Source: JAEUPI01 sp035499355 (GTDB lineage Bacteria > Pseudomonadota > Gammaproteobacteria > Burkholderiales > Burkholderiaceae_C). Taken from it: DNA of 8,674 bases. The notes under the pieces were generated by a model. That model had not been told where the DNA came from. It saw only the letters and a program-made list of their open reading frames with translations, and did not search any database. The stretch lies in NCBI GenBank assembly GCA_035499355.1, contig DATJYZ010000170.1, positions 1-8,674 on the forward strand, given 5' to 3'. This document shows, piece by piece, positions 1-6,754 of the stretch. Position numbers and translations under genes: made by a program. The first letter of the stretch is position 1; the number at the start of each line of letters is the position of its first letter.

Positions 1-390
1 GGCGCACGTGAACTCGTAGCTCGCATCGATGTCGGCATGGCCTTCTTCCTGCGCCTCTGCGGGGTCGGGTGTGCCGAGCTTGAGCGCGGCCGACGTGAGC
101 GTGACGCCGGCCGGCTGGCACCCGGCAGCCGGGTCGACGCGGAACACGACGTCGGCCTGGCGCAGCTTGGCCACCACCGCGTCGGTCTGACGCCGCTCGG
201 CGTCGGAACGCGGTGCGCGTTCGAAGCCGAGCAGGTTGTCCAGCGGCACGCTCAACTGCAGCGTGAGCTTGTGCGCCTCGACCGCGACGTCGAGGCTGGC
301 GATGCCGTGCACGTGGGCATGGCCGGCGGCGTGCGCGAGCGACATCGCGCACAGCGAAGTTGCCAGCACGAGGGAGGTTGTCGTCTTCAT
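1..390 (-). CDS. zrgA: ZrgA-type (DUF2796) periplasmic zinc-binding protein, N-terminal 130 residues, truncated by window edge
   Basis: The visible part has a Sec signal peptide (about residues 1-22, ending SLAHAA) followed directly by a His cluster, GHAHVHG (residues 23-29), and then the typical ASLDVAVE strand of the DUF2796/ZrgA family. Family knowledge: ZrgA proteins are periplasmic zinc-binding components of an ABC-type zinc uptake system expressed under zinc shortage. The full protein usually carries further His-rich sequence after this point, which lies beyond position 1. The ATG at 390 is only 7 nt after the stop of the DUF3299 gene, with a poor ribosome site (GAGACC), so translation probably depends on coupling to the upstream gene. 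It is the last visible gene of the left operon; ABC ATPase and permease genes would be expected next. The family call is strong; zinc as the ligand is inferred. Confidence 0.85.
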   Translation of the reverse strand, partial: MKTTTSLVLATSLCAMSLAHAAGHAHVHGIASLDVAVEAHKLTLQLSVPLDNLLGFERAPRSDAERRQTDAVVAKLRQADVVFRVDPAAGCQPAGVTLTSAALKLGTPDPAEAQEEGHADIDASYEFTCA

Positions 391-397
391 GGCGGTC

Positions 398-964
398 TCA
401 GCGCTTGGCCGCCGGCGTGTACGGGACGACCTCCGCGGCCTGCATGCGATACCCGCTCATGCCCATCACCGAGTCCTGGCGCGCGGTGTGCAAGGTTCCG
501 CTGGCCCACACGGCGTCCATGCTTCGCACGCCCTTGAGCGGCTTCGTCGAGACCACATGCACGATCTGGTTCGCCGGTGGCGGCGGCGCGTGGATGCAGG
601 CACCGAAATACGGCACGAGCAGGAACTCCTTGACGCCTCCCTTGGCCTCTTCCAGCGGCACCACGTAGCCGGGCAGCTTGACGTTGGCGCCGTTCATGGC
701 GGCGATGGTGGGTGCGTTGTCCCAGGTGTCGCGCATCTGATTCAACAGTTCCTGCATGCGCGGGCTGGCGTCGCTCAGGGCGCCGACGTTCATGTCGCGA
801 AAGCGCTTGAGCGGGTCCCAGTCCTTGGGGATCAGGTCATCCCACTGGATTTCCTTGAACGTCGTGGCTGCCGCCGCGGGCGGCTCATCCGCCGGTGCCG
901 CGGCGGCCATCGATGCGGCCAGCATGGCAGCGGCCAGCAGTGAACCCGACTTGGCGTTGATCAT
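398..964 (-). CDS. DUF3299 domain-containing periplasmic protein
   Basis: A 188-residue protein with an N-terminal signal peptide (about residues 1-23, Ala-rich, ending AAAAPA). The mature part shows the marks of DUF3299: WDDLIP (41-46), GYVVPLE (99-105) and the signature PYFGACIHAPPPPANQ (118-133), in which Cys123 and His125 are the obvious candidate ligand or catalytic residues. The biochemical role of this family is unknown; it is often found beside DUF2796 and ABC-transporter genes in zinc-responsive loci. I chose the ATG at 964 rather than an upstream in-frame start (1042) because that extension overlaps the TonB receptor gene, is Arg/Ser-rich with no signal character, and because AGGAG lies 6 nt before the ATG at 964. 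The gene begins 13 nt after the receptor stop and ends 7 nt before zrgA, so it is mid-operon. Confidence 0.88.
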   Translation of the reverse strand: MINAKSGSLLAAAMLAASMAAAAPADEPPAAAATTFKEIQWDDLIPKDWDPLKRFRDMNVGALSDASPRMQELLNQMRDTWDNAPTIAAMNGANVKLPGYVVPLEEAKGGVKEFLLVPYFGACIHAPPPPANQIVHVVSTKPLKGVRSMDAVWASGTLHTARQDSVMGMSGYRMQAAEVVPYTPAAKR

Positions 965-977
965 GGCGGCTCCTGGG

Positions 978-3155
978 CTAGAACGTCTTGCCGAGCGTGA
1001 GGTACGCGGCCCTGCGCGTGCCGTACTGGGGTGCACCGACACCGATGCCCGAGCCGTCGCGCAGCTGGTACACGCGGTCGAACACGTTCAGCAGCGCGAG
1101 ACGGGTATCGACCTTGCCCACGCCGCCCCCGAGGTCGAACGTCTTGGCGATCGCGGCGTTGATCTGGGTGTAGCTGGGCAGGTGCTCGGTGTTGGCGAAG
1201 CCGCGGCGCAACCCGCTGCCATACAGCGCATCGGTGCTGACGAGCCAGCCGTCGCCCCACTGGTAGGCCAGGCCCGCCGAGCTGCTCAGCGTCTGCTCGT
1301 GGTCGAGGTGGACCCAGTTGGCGTTGATGTAGTCGAGCTCGTCCTGTTCGAAGTTGAACTGCCCGGTCTCGACGGTCTTGCCGCGCGCGCTCTGACCGCC
1401 GATGTTGAAATAGCCCGACAGCCCCTTGTCGCGATAGCTGGCAGTCAGGTCGAGTCCGTAGATGCGTCCCTGCGCGTAGTTGAACGCCGAGAAGATCAAC
1501 GCATTGCCGAACTGGCCTTCATCCTGCAGGTGCTTCACGTTGCGGTAGTAGCCGTCGATGCCCAGCGTCCAGTGCGGCGTGGCCTGGAAAGCGAGCCCGG
1601 CATCGAAGTAGTCGGAGCGCTCCGACTTGACAGCGGTGTTGGCGTCGGAGGGCAGCGCGTTGGTCGTGCCGAGAAACTTCTCGATCGACGTGGTGTCGAT
1701 CTTCTCGGTGGGCGGCGGCGTGAAGTAGCGCGCATAACCGGCGTGCAGGCGCAGATCCTGCGTGAGATCGAACACCAGGCCGATGCGCGGGCTCAGCTGG
1801 TTCTCGTCGACTACCGTGCGCACCTGGTCGTAGCGCACGCCGTAGTTGAGGGTCAGGCCTTTGCTCGGCTGCCACTCGTCCTGCACGTAGACGCCCCAGG
1901 TCGGCCCGTCGATGCGTGCGTTGTCCTGGATGAAGATCGGCACGCCGCTCGTCTGGTTGCCATCGGCGTCGGCGGGAAACACCGACGAGCCGTTGTTGAC
2001 CGTGAATCTCTCCTGCTGGACGAACACGCCGGTGCGCAGGGTGTGGGCCTGGTTGAGCCGGTAGCTCAGGTCGCCCTGCACCCCGGTGGCCACGTTGCGC
2101 CGCGTGATGTCGGCCGCAACGCCGTTGAAGACCAGGTCGCCCACCGGATCGGGCATGTAGTGCACGTCGGAAGTGCGGTTGAACAGCGAGACCTGGTAGT
2201 CGACGTCCCGACCGAGCACGCCTTGGTAGCTCAGCACCACGAAATTGTTGAGTTCGCGCTGATTCGCGTTCAGCGCCGCCGAATCGACGCTGGGCGCCGA
2301 GTCGAGCGTGAACGACGGCGTCTGGCCCGGTACGTTCGGGATCTGGAAGCGGTTGTTGGTGGTGCCGAACATCAGGTTGACTCGGCTGTCGGGCCCCAGC
2401 AGGTACGACAGTGAACCGAAGCCCTTCGATTGGTTGGTGCGGTCGTGGATCGCATCGCGCTCGGCGGTCGGGTTCTCGATGCCGAGGTTGTTTTGCAGAT
2501 ACGAGCCGCTCAGGTAGTAACTGAAGGCGCCCTGGCCGCCGTTGAGTTCGAAGCTGGGTTCAACGTGGTTGTAGCTGCCCACCGTGAGCGCGACCCGGCC
2601 GCCGCTTTCCACGGTTTCGCCCTTGGCCTGGATGTCCACCACGCCGGCCGTGCGATAGCCGTACTGCGCAGGCAGAGCGCCGGTGAGGACGCTGATGCGC
2701 TGGGCGAACCGCGTTTCGAGCGCTTGGCCGAAGCCGCTGATCGCCTCGGGAATGACGACGCCGTTGATGCGGTACTGCAGGTTGGCGTGATCGCCGCGCA
2801 CATGCAGCTGTCCATAGGAATCCTGCACCACACCGGGGGCCCGCAGAATGACCTGGTTGAGCGGCGTGTTGTCTCCCAACGGCAGGTTGGCGATGTCCTG
2901 CTGGTCGAAGCGGTAGACGGTGCTTCCGGTATCTGGCGACAGGCCGTTGCGGGCAGCGTCCAGGCGCTGATGGGTGCCGACGATCTCGACGCGCTGCATG
3001 GGCTGCGCTGGCGCGGTCGACGGCTGGACGGCGGAAGCGGCGGCCGCCGGCGCTGGTGCGGATTCGGGATCAGGATCGGGAGCGGCAGCGAACGCGCCGA
3101 CCGGAAACGACAGGGCGATGGTGGCAACCACCGTCCCGCTGCGTGCAGGGAGCAT
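978..3155 (-). CDS. TonB-dependent outer-membrane receptor, probable metal or metallophore importer
   Basis: A full-length receptor of 725 residues. Order of parts: signal peptide (about 1-24), a Pro/Ala-rich linker (25-52), a TonB-box-like segment QRVEIVGT (54-61), a plug domain (about 80-178, with LRAPGVV, LHVRGDHANLQYRING and GVVDIQAKG), then a 22-strand-type barrel ending in a C-terminal Phe (LTLGKTF), the usual outer-membrane assembly signal. No STN signalling domain precedes the plug, so it should be a transporter and not a transcription-signalling receptor. A ribosome site, AGAGGAAG, sits about 8 nt before the ATG at 3155. It follows the small His/Cys protein by 81 nt and precedes DUF3299 by 13 nt. 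The company of ZrgA and DUF3299 suggests zinc or a zinc chelate as substrate. I see no His-rich loop of the ZnuD kind, so substrate remains open. Confidence 0.93.
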   Translation of the reverse strand: MLPARSGTVVATIALSFPVGAFAAAPDPDPESAPAPAAAASAVQPSTAPAQPMQRVEIVGTHQRLDAARNGLSPDTGSTVYRFDQQDIANLPLGDNTPLNQVILRAPGVVQDSYGQLHVRGDHANLQYRINGVVIPEAISGFGQALETRFAQRISVLTGALPAQYGYRTAGVVDIQAKGETVESGGRVALTVGSYNHVEPSFELNGGQGAFSYYLSGSYLQNNLGIENPTAERDAIHDRTNQSKGFGSLSYLLGPDSRVNLMFGTTNNRFQIPNVPGQTPSFTLDSAPSVDSAALNANQRELNNFVVLSYQGVLGRDVDYQVSLFNRTSDVHYMPDPVGDLVFNGVAADITRRNVATGVQGDLSYRLNQAHTLRTGVFVQQERFTVNNGSSVFPADADGNQTSGVPIFIQDNARIDGPTWGVYVQDEWQPSKGLTLNYGVRYDQVRTVVDENQLSPRIGLVFDLTQDLRLHAGYARYFTPPPTEKIDTTSIEKFLGTTNALPSDANTAVKSERSDYFDAGLAFQATPHWTLGIDGYYRNVKHLQDEGQFGNALIFSAFNYAQGRIYGLDLTASYRDKGLSGYFNIGGQSARGKTVETGQFNFEQDELDYINANWVHLDHEQTLSSSAGLAYQWGDGWLVSTDALYGSGLRRGFANTEHLPSYTQINAAIAKTFDLGGGVGKVDTRLALLNVFDRVYQLRDGSGIGVGAPQYGTRRAAYLTLGKTF

Positions 3156-3236
3156 GTTGGTCTTCCTCTGAGCATGGAACGACGCCTCGCGGGCGGTCGA
3201 CGAACGACGGCCCGCAGGAGGTTGGCAAAACCAGGA

Positions 3237-3554
3237 TCAGAGGAACTGCGGAGGTCCGCGGCTGCGCGCGGCTGGGGTGTCCGACGCGATGGACGCAAAG
3301 GCGTTCGAGGCATCGAACTCGAAACGCAGGCTGAGCAGCGGTGACGCGAACGGCGCCGGTGCGCCGAAGTTGGAGAGATGCGAGAAGACGAGGCACAACT
3401 CGCAAAGCTTGTCGGCTGTCTGCTTCTTCTCGTGGGTCTGCTGCGCCGGCGGCTTCAGGTGCTCGAGCTCGTGCACGAACGCGCCATGCTGGCCAAACAG
3501 CATGAGCAGCGGCAGCAGCCAGGACAGGGTCAGCTTGCGCATCGCAAGGCGCAT
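3237..3554 (-). CDS. Small exported His/Cys protein, DUF2946-like
   Basis: A 105-residue protein with an N-terminal hydrophobic segment (about residues 8-21, signal peptide or anchor), then a His-rich stretch (His23, His28, His32, His41), a CELC pair (Cys51 and Cys54), a second mildly hydrophobic segment (about 62-75) and a tail ending in RGPPQFL. The CxxC plus the C-terminal R-(G/A)-PP ending resemble the DUF2946 group of small bacterial proteins of unknown function that often sit next to TonB receptors and metal genes. The His and Cys residues could bind zinc or copper; this is inference. Two starts are possible: ATG at 3554 (weak GGTGGAA about 10 nt before) or ATG at 3542 (MRKLTLSW, poor ribosome site); both keep the hydrophobic segment. 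It opens the left operon, 81 nt ahead of the TonB receptor. Confidence 0.68.
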   Translation of the reverse strand: MRLAMRKLTLSWLLPLLMLFGQHGAFVHELEHLKPPAQQTHEKKQTADKLCELCLVFSHLSNFGAPAPFASPLLSLRFEFDASNAFASIASDTPAARSRGPPQFL

Positions 3555-3636
3555 TATGAAGAGATTCCACCGACAGTGTGTGAAGGGAAGTCGCCAGACA
3601 ATTGCTTCGCATCCAAACGGTCAATCCAGTCTCAAG

Positions 3637-3654
3637 CCCGCCTTGGATGGCGGG
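3637..3654. repeat. Short inverted repeat (hairpin) upstream of the left operon
   Basis: CCCGCC, loop TTGGAT, GGCGGG: a perfect 6-bp stem with a 6-nt loop, 83 nt upstream of the first start codon of the left operon. No T-run follows on either strand, so it does not look like a standard intrinsic terminator. It may be an untranslated-region structure or an incidental G+C-rich dyad. Confidence 0.4.
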
Positions 3655-3875
3655 TCTCTACCCGAGGGCGGACCTCAGCCCAGCGCAGATTGACGTCTTT
3701 GCGATGGCCAATGGGCAATCGCGCCAATCGGCTCCCGCACCTAAGAATCGCCGCAATTCATCGCGCAGACTGGTGTCGATCCACCACGCACCACTGATCG
3801 ATCTCCGGCGCCGGCTATTCAGGTGCACGTGCGGATTGGCCTGGTGGGTGTGCAGCACCCCATCAGCGCCAAAGG

Positions 3876-3910
3876 GGGATTCAGGCCGTCCCATGGGATT
3901 CTAGGCCGTC
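3876..3910. repeat. Tandem direct repeat, two units of GGGATTC(T)AGGCCGTC
   Basis: Unit 1 is GGGATTCAGGCCGTC (3876-3890) and unit 2 is GGGATTCTAGGCCGTC (3895-3910); they are identical except for one inserted T and are separated by CCAT, giving a 19-bp period. Only two units are present. The spacing of just under two helical turns would suit a dimeric DNA-binding protein, but a simple slippage or rearrangement product is equally possible. Confidence 0.6.
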
Positions 3911-4155
3911 TCAGCGTCTTGTTAGGGATCAACAACCTTGCAGCACACTGTTGTCCCCTGAGGTATCGCAAAGTGTTTCGCAAGCGCGCAGAATTCCGTT
4001 GCCCACTCGGTTGCCACAGCCACTCAGCGGTTTGCCTCGTGAGTCAGCCCGCGAGAAGGATTCTGGACAGGTTCTGCGTCGTTGGCGACCGTGATGAGCA
4101 GTGAGGGAGGCGAGGTTCCGACAAACCGGTCCGCGACCTGCGGTGCTTCGTAGCC

Positions 4156-4185
4156 CGCCTGCCGTTCCCTGATCTCGCGCGGGGC
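4156..4185 (-). repeat. 30-bp partial copy of the 3' region of the 5'-nucleotidase gene
   Basis: This stretch matches positions 4942-4971, inside the 5'-nucleotidase gene, at 26 of 30 bases in the same orientation, including an exact 16-bp core (TGATCTCGCGCGGGGC on the plus strand). Translated on the minus strand it would read APREIRERQA against APREIKEWQA in the intact protein. Similarity stops on both sides. It lies just past the DUF502 stop codon and may be a fragment left by duplication or recombination. Confidence 0.5.
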
Positions 4186-4195
4186 TTCAGCCGAG

Positions 4196-4789
4196 CTACA
4201 CGGTTCTTCGCATCGACTTGACCAACTCGCCTGCACCGACTCCCCACAAGTGAACGCACTGGAGCACCCGGCGCACATTCGCATCGATCAGGTGGACGCG
4301 CTCGCGGCCGAAGATGTAGACGGAGCCGTCGCGGGCACTCGGGGTCGACGGCACGAAGACGACGTAGCGTCCATCCGGGAGTTCCTCGGCCACGAAGCCC
4401 AGCGCCTGCATGTCCCCGTCGAACTGGGCCAGCACAGCTTGAACGGGCTTGCCGCGGCCCTCTCCCAGAAAGCCACTCTCGAAACCGCACAGGTACGCGT
4501 AGAGCGGGTAGCGCTCGACCAGCGAATCCTGGACCGACGTGATGAGCGCGCGGACCGGCGGCAAGCTCAGTACCACACCGGCGGCAAAGCACACCAGAAC
4601 CACCACGACCACAGCGCATGCAATGGCCCAATCACCTGGAATCAGGGCCGCGAAGGGCAGGGCGGCCACGATCGCATCGGCGTAAGGGCGGATCGCCGCA
4701 ATGGCTTGCATCGCCACGACCACGATCAAGCACAGGGGCACAACCAGCCACATCCCGCGCCACAGTGCGCGCGCCAAGAACGAACGCAT
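4196..4789 (-). CDS. DUF502 family inner-membrane protein
   Basis: A 197-residue protein with two N-terminal membrane segments (about residues 12-33 and 54-76), followed by the DUF502 pattern: LPPVRALITSVQDSL (76-90), the central YPLYAYLCGFESGF region (94-107), and a soluble domain with LPDGRYVVFVPSTPSARDG (137-155) and the typical closing segment in which a valine-rich helix carries GVGAGE (183-188). The function of DUF502 is not established. The ATG at 4789 is preferred over longer in-frame extensions because AGGACAAGG lies directly upstream, the extension would overlap the 5'-nucleotidase gene, and the extension has no recognisable character. It starts 47 nt after the 5'-nucleotidase stop and is probably the last gene of that unit. 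No clear intrinsic terminator is visible behind it. Confidence 0.82.
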   Translation of the reverse strand: MRSFLARALWRGMWLVVPLCLIVVVAMQAIAAIRPYADAIVAALPFAALIPGDWAIACAVVVVVLVCFAAGVVLSLPPVRALITSVQDSLVERYPLYAYLCGFESGFLGEGRGKPVQAVLAQFDGDMQALGFVAEELPDGRYVVFVPSTPSARDGSVYIFGRERVHLIDANVRRVLQCVHLWGVGAGELVKSMRRTV

Positions 4790-4836
4790 CACCCTTGTCC
4801 TGAACGCAATGGAGCGGTTGATCCGCTTCGGGCCAG

Positions 4837-6753
4837 TCAGGCGACCTTGATCGCCCGCACCTCGGCGGCGCGCGCATCGACCGGGATCATCGGCAGTTCG
4901 CCCTTGCTCTTCGCCGGCAGGTCGCGCAGGTAGTCCATGATGGCCTGCCACTCCTTGATCTCGCGCGGGGCGCCGCTGCCCGCGCTGGTGGCCACGCTGC
5001 CTTGGTCTACCGTGCCCGGCGGCGCCAGCAGGTAACCCGAGTTCTCGAGCGGCGTATCGAGCGCCTCGACCTTCGACGCCAGCGGCTGCCCCGACTTGTT
5101 CTTCGCGACCAGCGCCAGCTTGCCCTTGGTGTACTTGGGGATCGCCACCAGCACCAAGGCGACATAGAGGGTGCAGGTGAGGCTGACCAGGCGGGTGTCG
5201 TTGCCGCCGAGATCGAGCGCCCGGTAGCCGCGGTCGAGGTCACCCAGCTCGATCGCGGTCACGACATCGAACGCCGGGCGCGACTTGTCGTAGCGAAAGC
5301 GCATGCCCGAGGCGCGCGGGAAGTACTCGCCGGGGTGGGTCGGGTTGTCGACGAGGAAGAACTCCAGCATGTTCTTCAGCTCGCGCCCGGTGAAGTAGCC
5401 AGTCACGAGCGTGCTGCCCGCCGTCATGTCGAGGACGCCGGCGCCCAGCGGCGCGACCGCGAACGCGTCGTAGACCGTGACCACGCCGGTCTTGCCGCGC
5501 AGGAGCGGCGCGCGCATCATGCCGTTGACGGTGAAGCCCACGTCGGCCTGCGTCGCCTTCCTGAACGAGTCGGTGACGATGTTGGCCAGGATCGTGCCGG
5601 CCGCGATGTCGATGAAGTCGTTGGACAGATCCTGCGGCGTCACCGCGAGCGGCTGGTCGATGCGGTAGCCGCGCGATGCGAACACCGCCGCCGTGACCCC
5701 CTTCTTGAGGTTGTCGATCTCGTCGGCGATCGCGTGGTCGCCGGCGATGCTGTCGTCGATCGGGTAAAGGCGATAGGACTCGACCGTGAGCCTGGCGCCG
5801 TCGACGGTGATCACCAGTTCGCCGAGGTTCCGTCCTTCCTTGCCGGTCTGCACCACCGGCGTGCGGCCGTTGGCGATGATGGGCTCACGCAGTTCGGTGT
5901 GGCTGTGCCCACCGATCACGACATCGATGCCCGGCACCGCGACGGGCAGCTCGACGTCCTCGCCGGCGCTGAAGTGCCCGTCCTTGTCCTTGCGTAGGCC
6001 GCCGTGGCTGAGCGCGACGACCACGTCGACCTTCTCGGTCTCGCGCAAGGTCTTCACCACCTCGCGCGCGGACTCGACCGGGTCGGGAAATTTCGCCGCG
6101 CCGCCGCTGGTGTAGATCTGAGCCTCCTTCCCGAGCACGCCGAAGATCCCGAAGCGGATGCCACCGCGCTCGATCACGAGGTGGCGGCGGATCACGCCCG
6201 CCTGGACCAACTGCTGCAGGCCGGCCAGGGTGGGGTCGCCGCCAGAGAAGTCGCTGTTCGCCGACAGCACGGCCGGGATCCGTCCCGCCTTGCTGGCGAC
6301 GCCGATCGCCTTGCCCAGGCCGTCCGGACCGAGGTCGAACTCATGGTTGCCAAAGGTGGTGGCGTCGTAGCCCATGTGGGCCATCAACTGCAACTCGCCG
6401 CCGATCTCGCGGCTCGCCGCAGCGAATGCGGTGCCCATGCTGAAGTCACCGGCGTCGAGCACCAGCACCGGCCCCTGGAGCTCGCGCGCTTTCTTGCGCG
6501 CCGCGATCAGGGCGGCGATGCGCGCATAGCCGCCCCGGGTCTTGTCGTCGTTGAGCGTGAACGGCGTGTAGTCCGACGCCGGCCCCATGCCGACGAAGGC
6601 GGAGTGCATGTCGTTGGTGTGCAGGATCGTGAAGGTCTTCTTGGCTTGCGCCACGGCATACAGGGGACTCGCCAGCATCGCTGCTCCGACTGCGGCAGAT
6701 GTCGCCACGAAATCGCGGCGAGAGACGGCATCGGTGAGTACGGCTCGGTCCAT
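4837..6753 (-). CDS. Tat-exported 5'-nucleotidase/2',3'-cyclic phosphodiesterase-like metallophosphatase (UshA family)
   Basis: A 638-residue periplasmic phosphoesterase. The N terminus has a twin-arginine signal (SRRDF, residues 11-15, then a hydrophobic stretch ending near AVAQA, 33-37). The metallophosphatase domain follows with all metal and catalytic motifs visible: HTNDMH (45-50), DAGD (100-103), GNHEFD (135-140), SHGG (249-252) and GGHSHT (281-286). A 5'-nucleotidase C-terminal domain starts near residue 350 and keeps the Asn and Arg of its substrate loop as NGMMR. The usual later GGDGY-type loop is not recognisable, so the substrate may differ from plain nucleotides. The ATG at 6753 lies 1 nt after the stop of the barrel gene (TGATATG), which implies coupled translation; no good separate ribosome site is seen. 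Likely role is release of phosphate or nucleosides from exported or environmental phosphoesters. Confidence 0.92.
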   Translation of the reverse strand: MDRAVLTDAVSRRDFVATSAAVGAAMLASPLYAVAQAKKTFTILHTNDMHSAFVGMGPASDYTPFTLNDDKTRGGYARIAALIAARKKARELQGPVLVLDAGDFSMGTAFAAASREIGGELQLMAHMGYDATTFGNHEFDLGPDGLGKAIGVASKAGRIPAVLSANSDFSGGDPTLAGLQQLVQAGVIRRHLVIERGGIRFGIFGVLGKEAQIYTSGGAAKFPDPVESAREVVKTLRETEKVDVVVALSHGGLRKDKDGHFSAGEDVELPVAVPGIDVVIGGHSHTELREPIIANGRTPVVQTGKEGRNLGELVITVDGARLTVESYRLYPIDDSIAGDHAIADEIDNLKKGVTAAVFASRGYRIDQPLAVTPQDLSNDFIDIAAGTILANIVTDSFRKATQADVGFTVNGMMRAPLLRGKTGVVTVYDAFAVAPLGAGVLDMTAGSTLVTGYFTGRELKNMLEFFLVDNPTHPGEYFPRASGMRFRYDKSRPAFDVVTAIELGDLDRGYRALDLGGNDTRLVSLTCTLYVALVLVAIPKYTKGKLALVAKNKSGQPLASKVEALDTPLENSGYLLAPPGTVDQGSVATSAGSGAPREIKEWQAIMDYLRDLPAKSKGELPMIPVDARAAEVRAIKVA

Positions 6754-6754
6754 A

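Larger units (their letters stand above)
3555..4195. other. Gene-poor gap between the two operons
   Basis: About 640 bp with no reading frame that I would defend as a gene. By eye its G+C is lower than that of the flanking genes and short frames in it lack ribosome sites and family features. It must hold the promoter of the left operon and the end of the DUF502 transcript. Notable content, listed separately: a 6-bp-stem hairpin, a tandem direct repeat, a relaxase-like peptide, and a 30-bp partial copy of the 5'-nucleotidase gene. The mixture suggests decayed or rearranged DNA. Confidence 0.6.

Noticed and set aside
756..2414. Long plus-strand open frame (552 codons) opposite the TonB receptor and DUF3299 genes
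   Set aside because: It is an antisense shadow caused by G+C-rich codon use; the product is Val/Arg/Ala-rich with no domain, no signal and no ribosome site, while the minus-strand genes are clear family members.
3596..3624. TTGACC followed 17 bp later by TTGTCT on the minus strand as a sigma-70 promoter for the left operon
   Set aside because: The first box is good but the second agrees with TATAAT at only two of six positions; I do not claim a promoter.
3921..3933. GTTAGGGATCAAC, weakly like a Zur-type operator
   Set aside because: Only the outer half-sites match the known A+T-rich dyad, it is about 370 bp from the first gene of the left operon, and no promoter is evident near it.
4024..4284. 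86-codon minus-strand frame overlapping the DUF502 end
   Set aside because: No ribosome site, overlaps a real gene in another frame, and apart from the short 5'-nucleotidase-like phrase has no family character.
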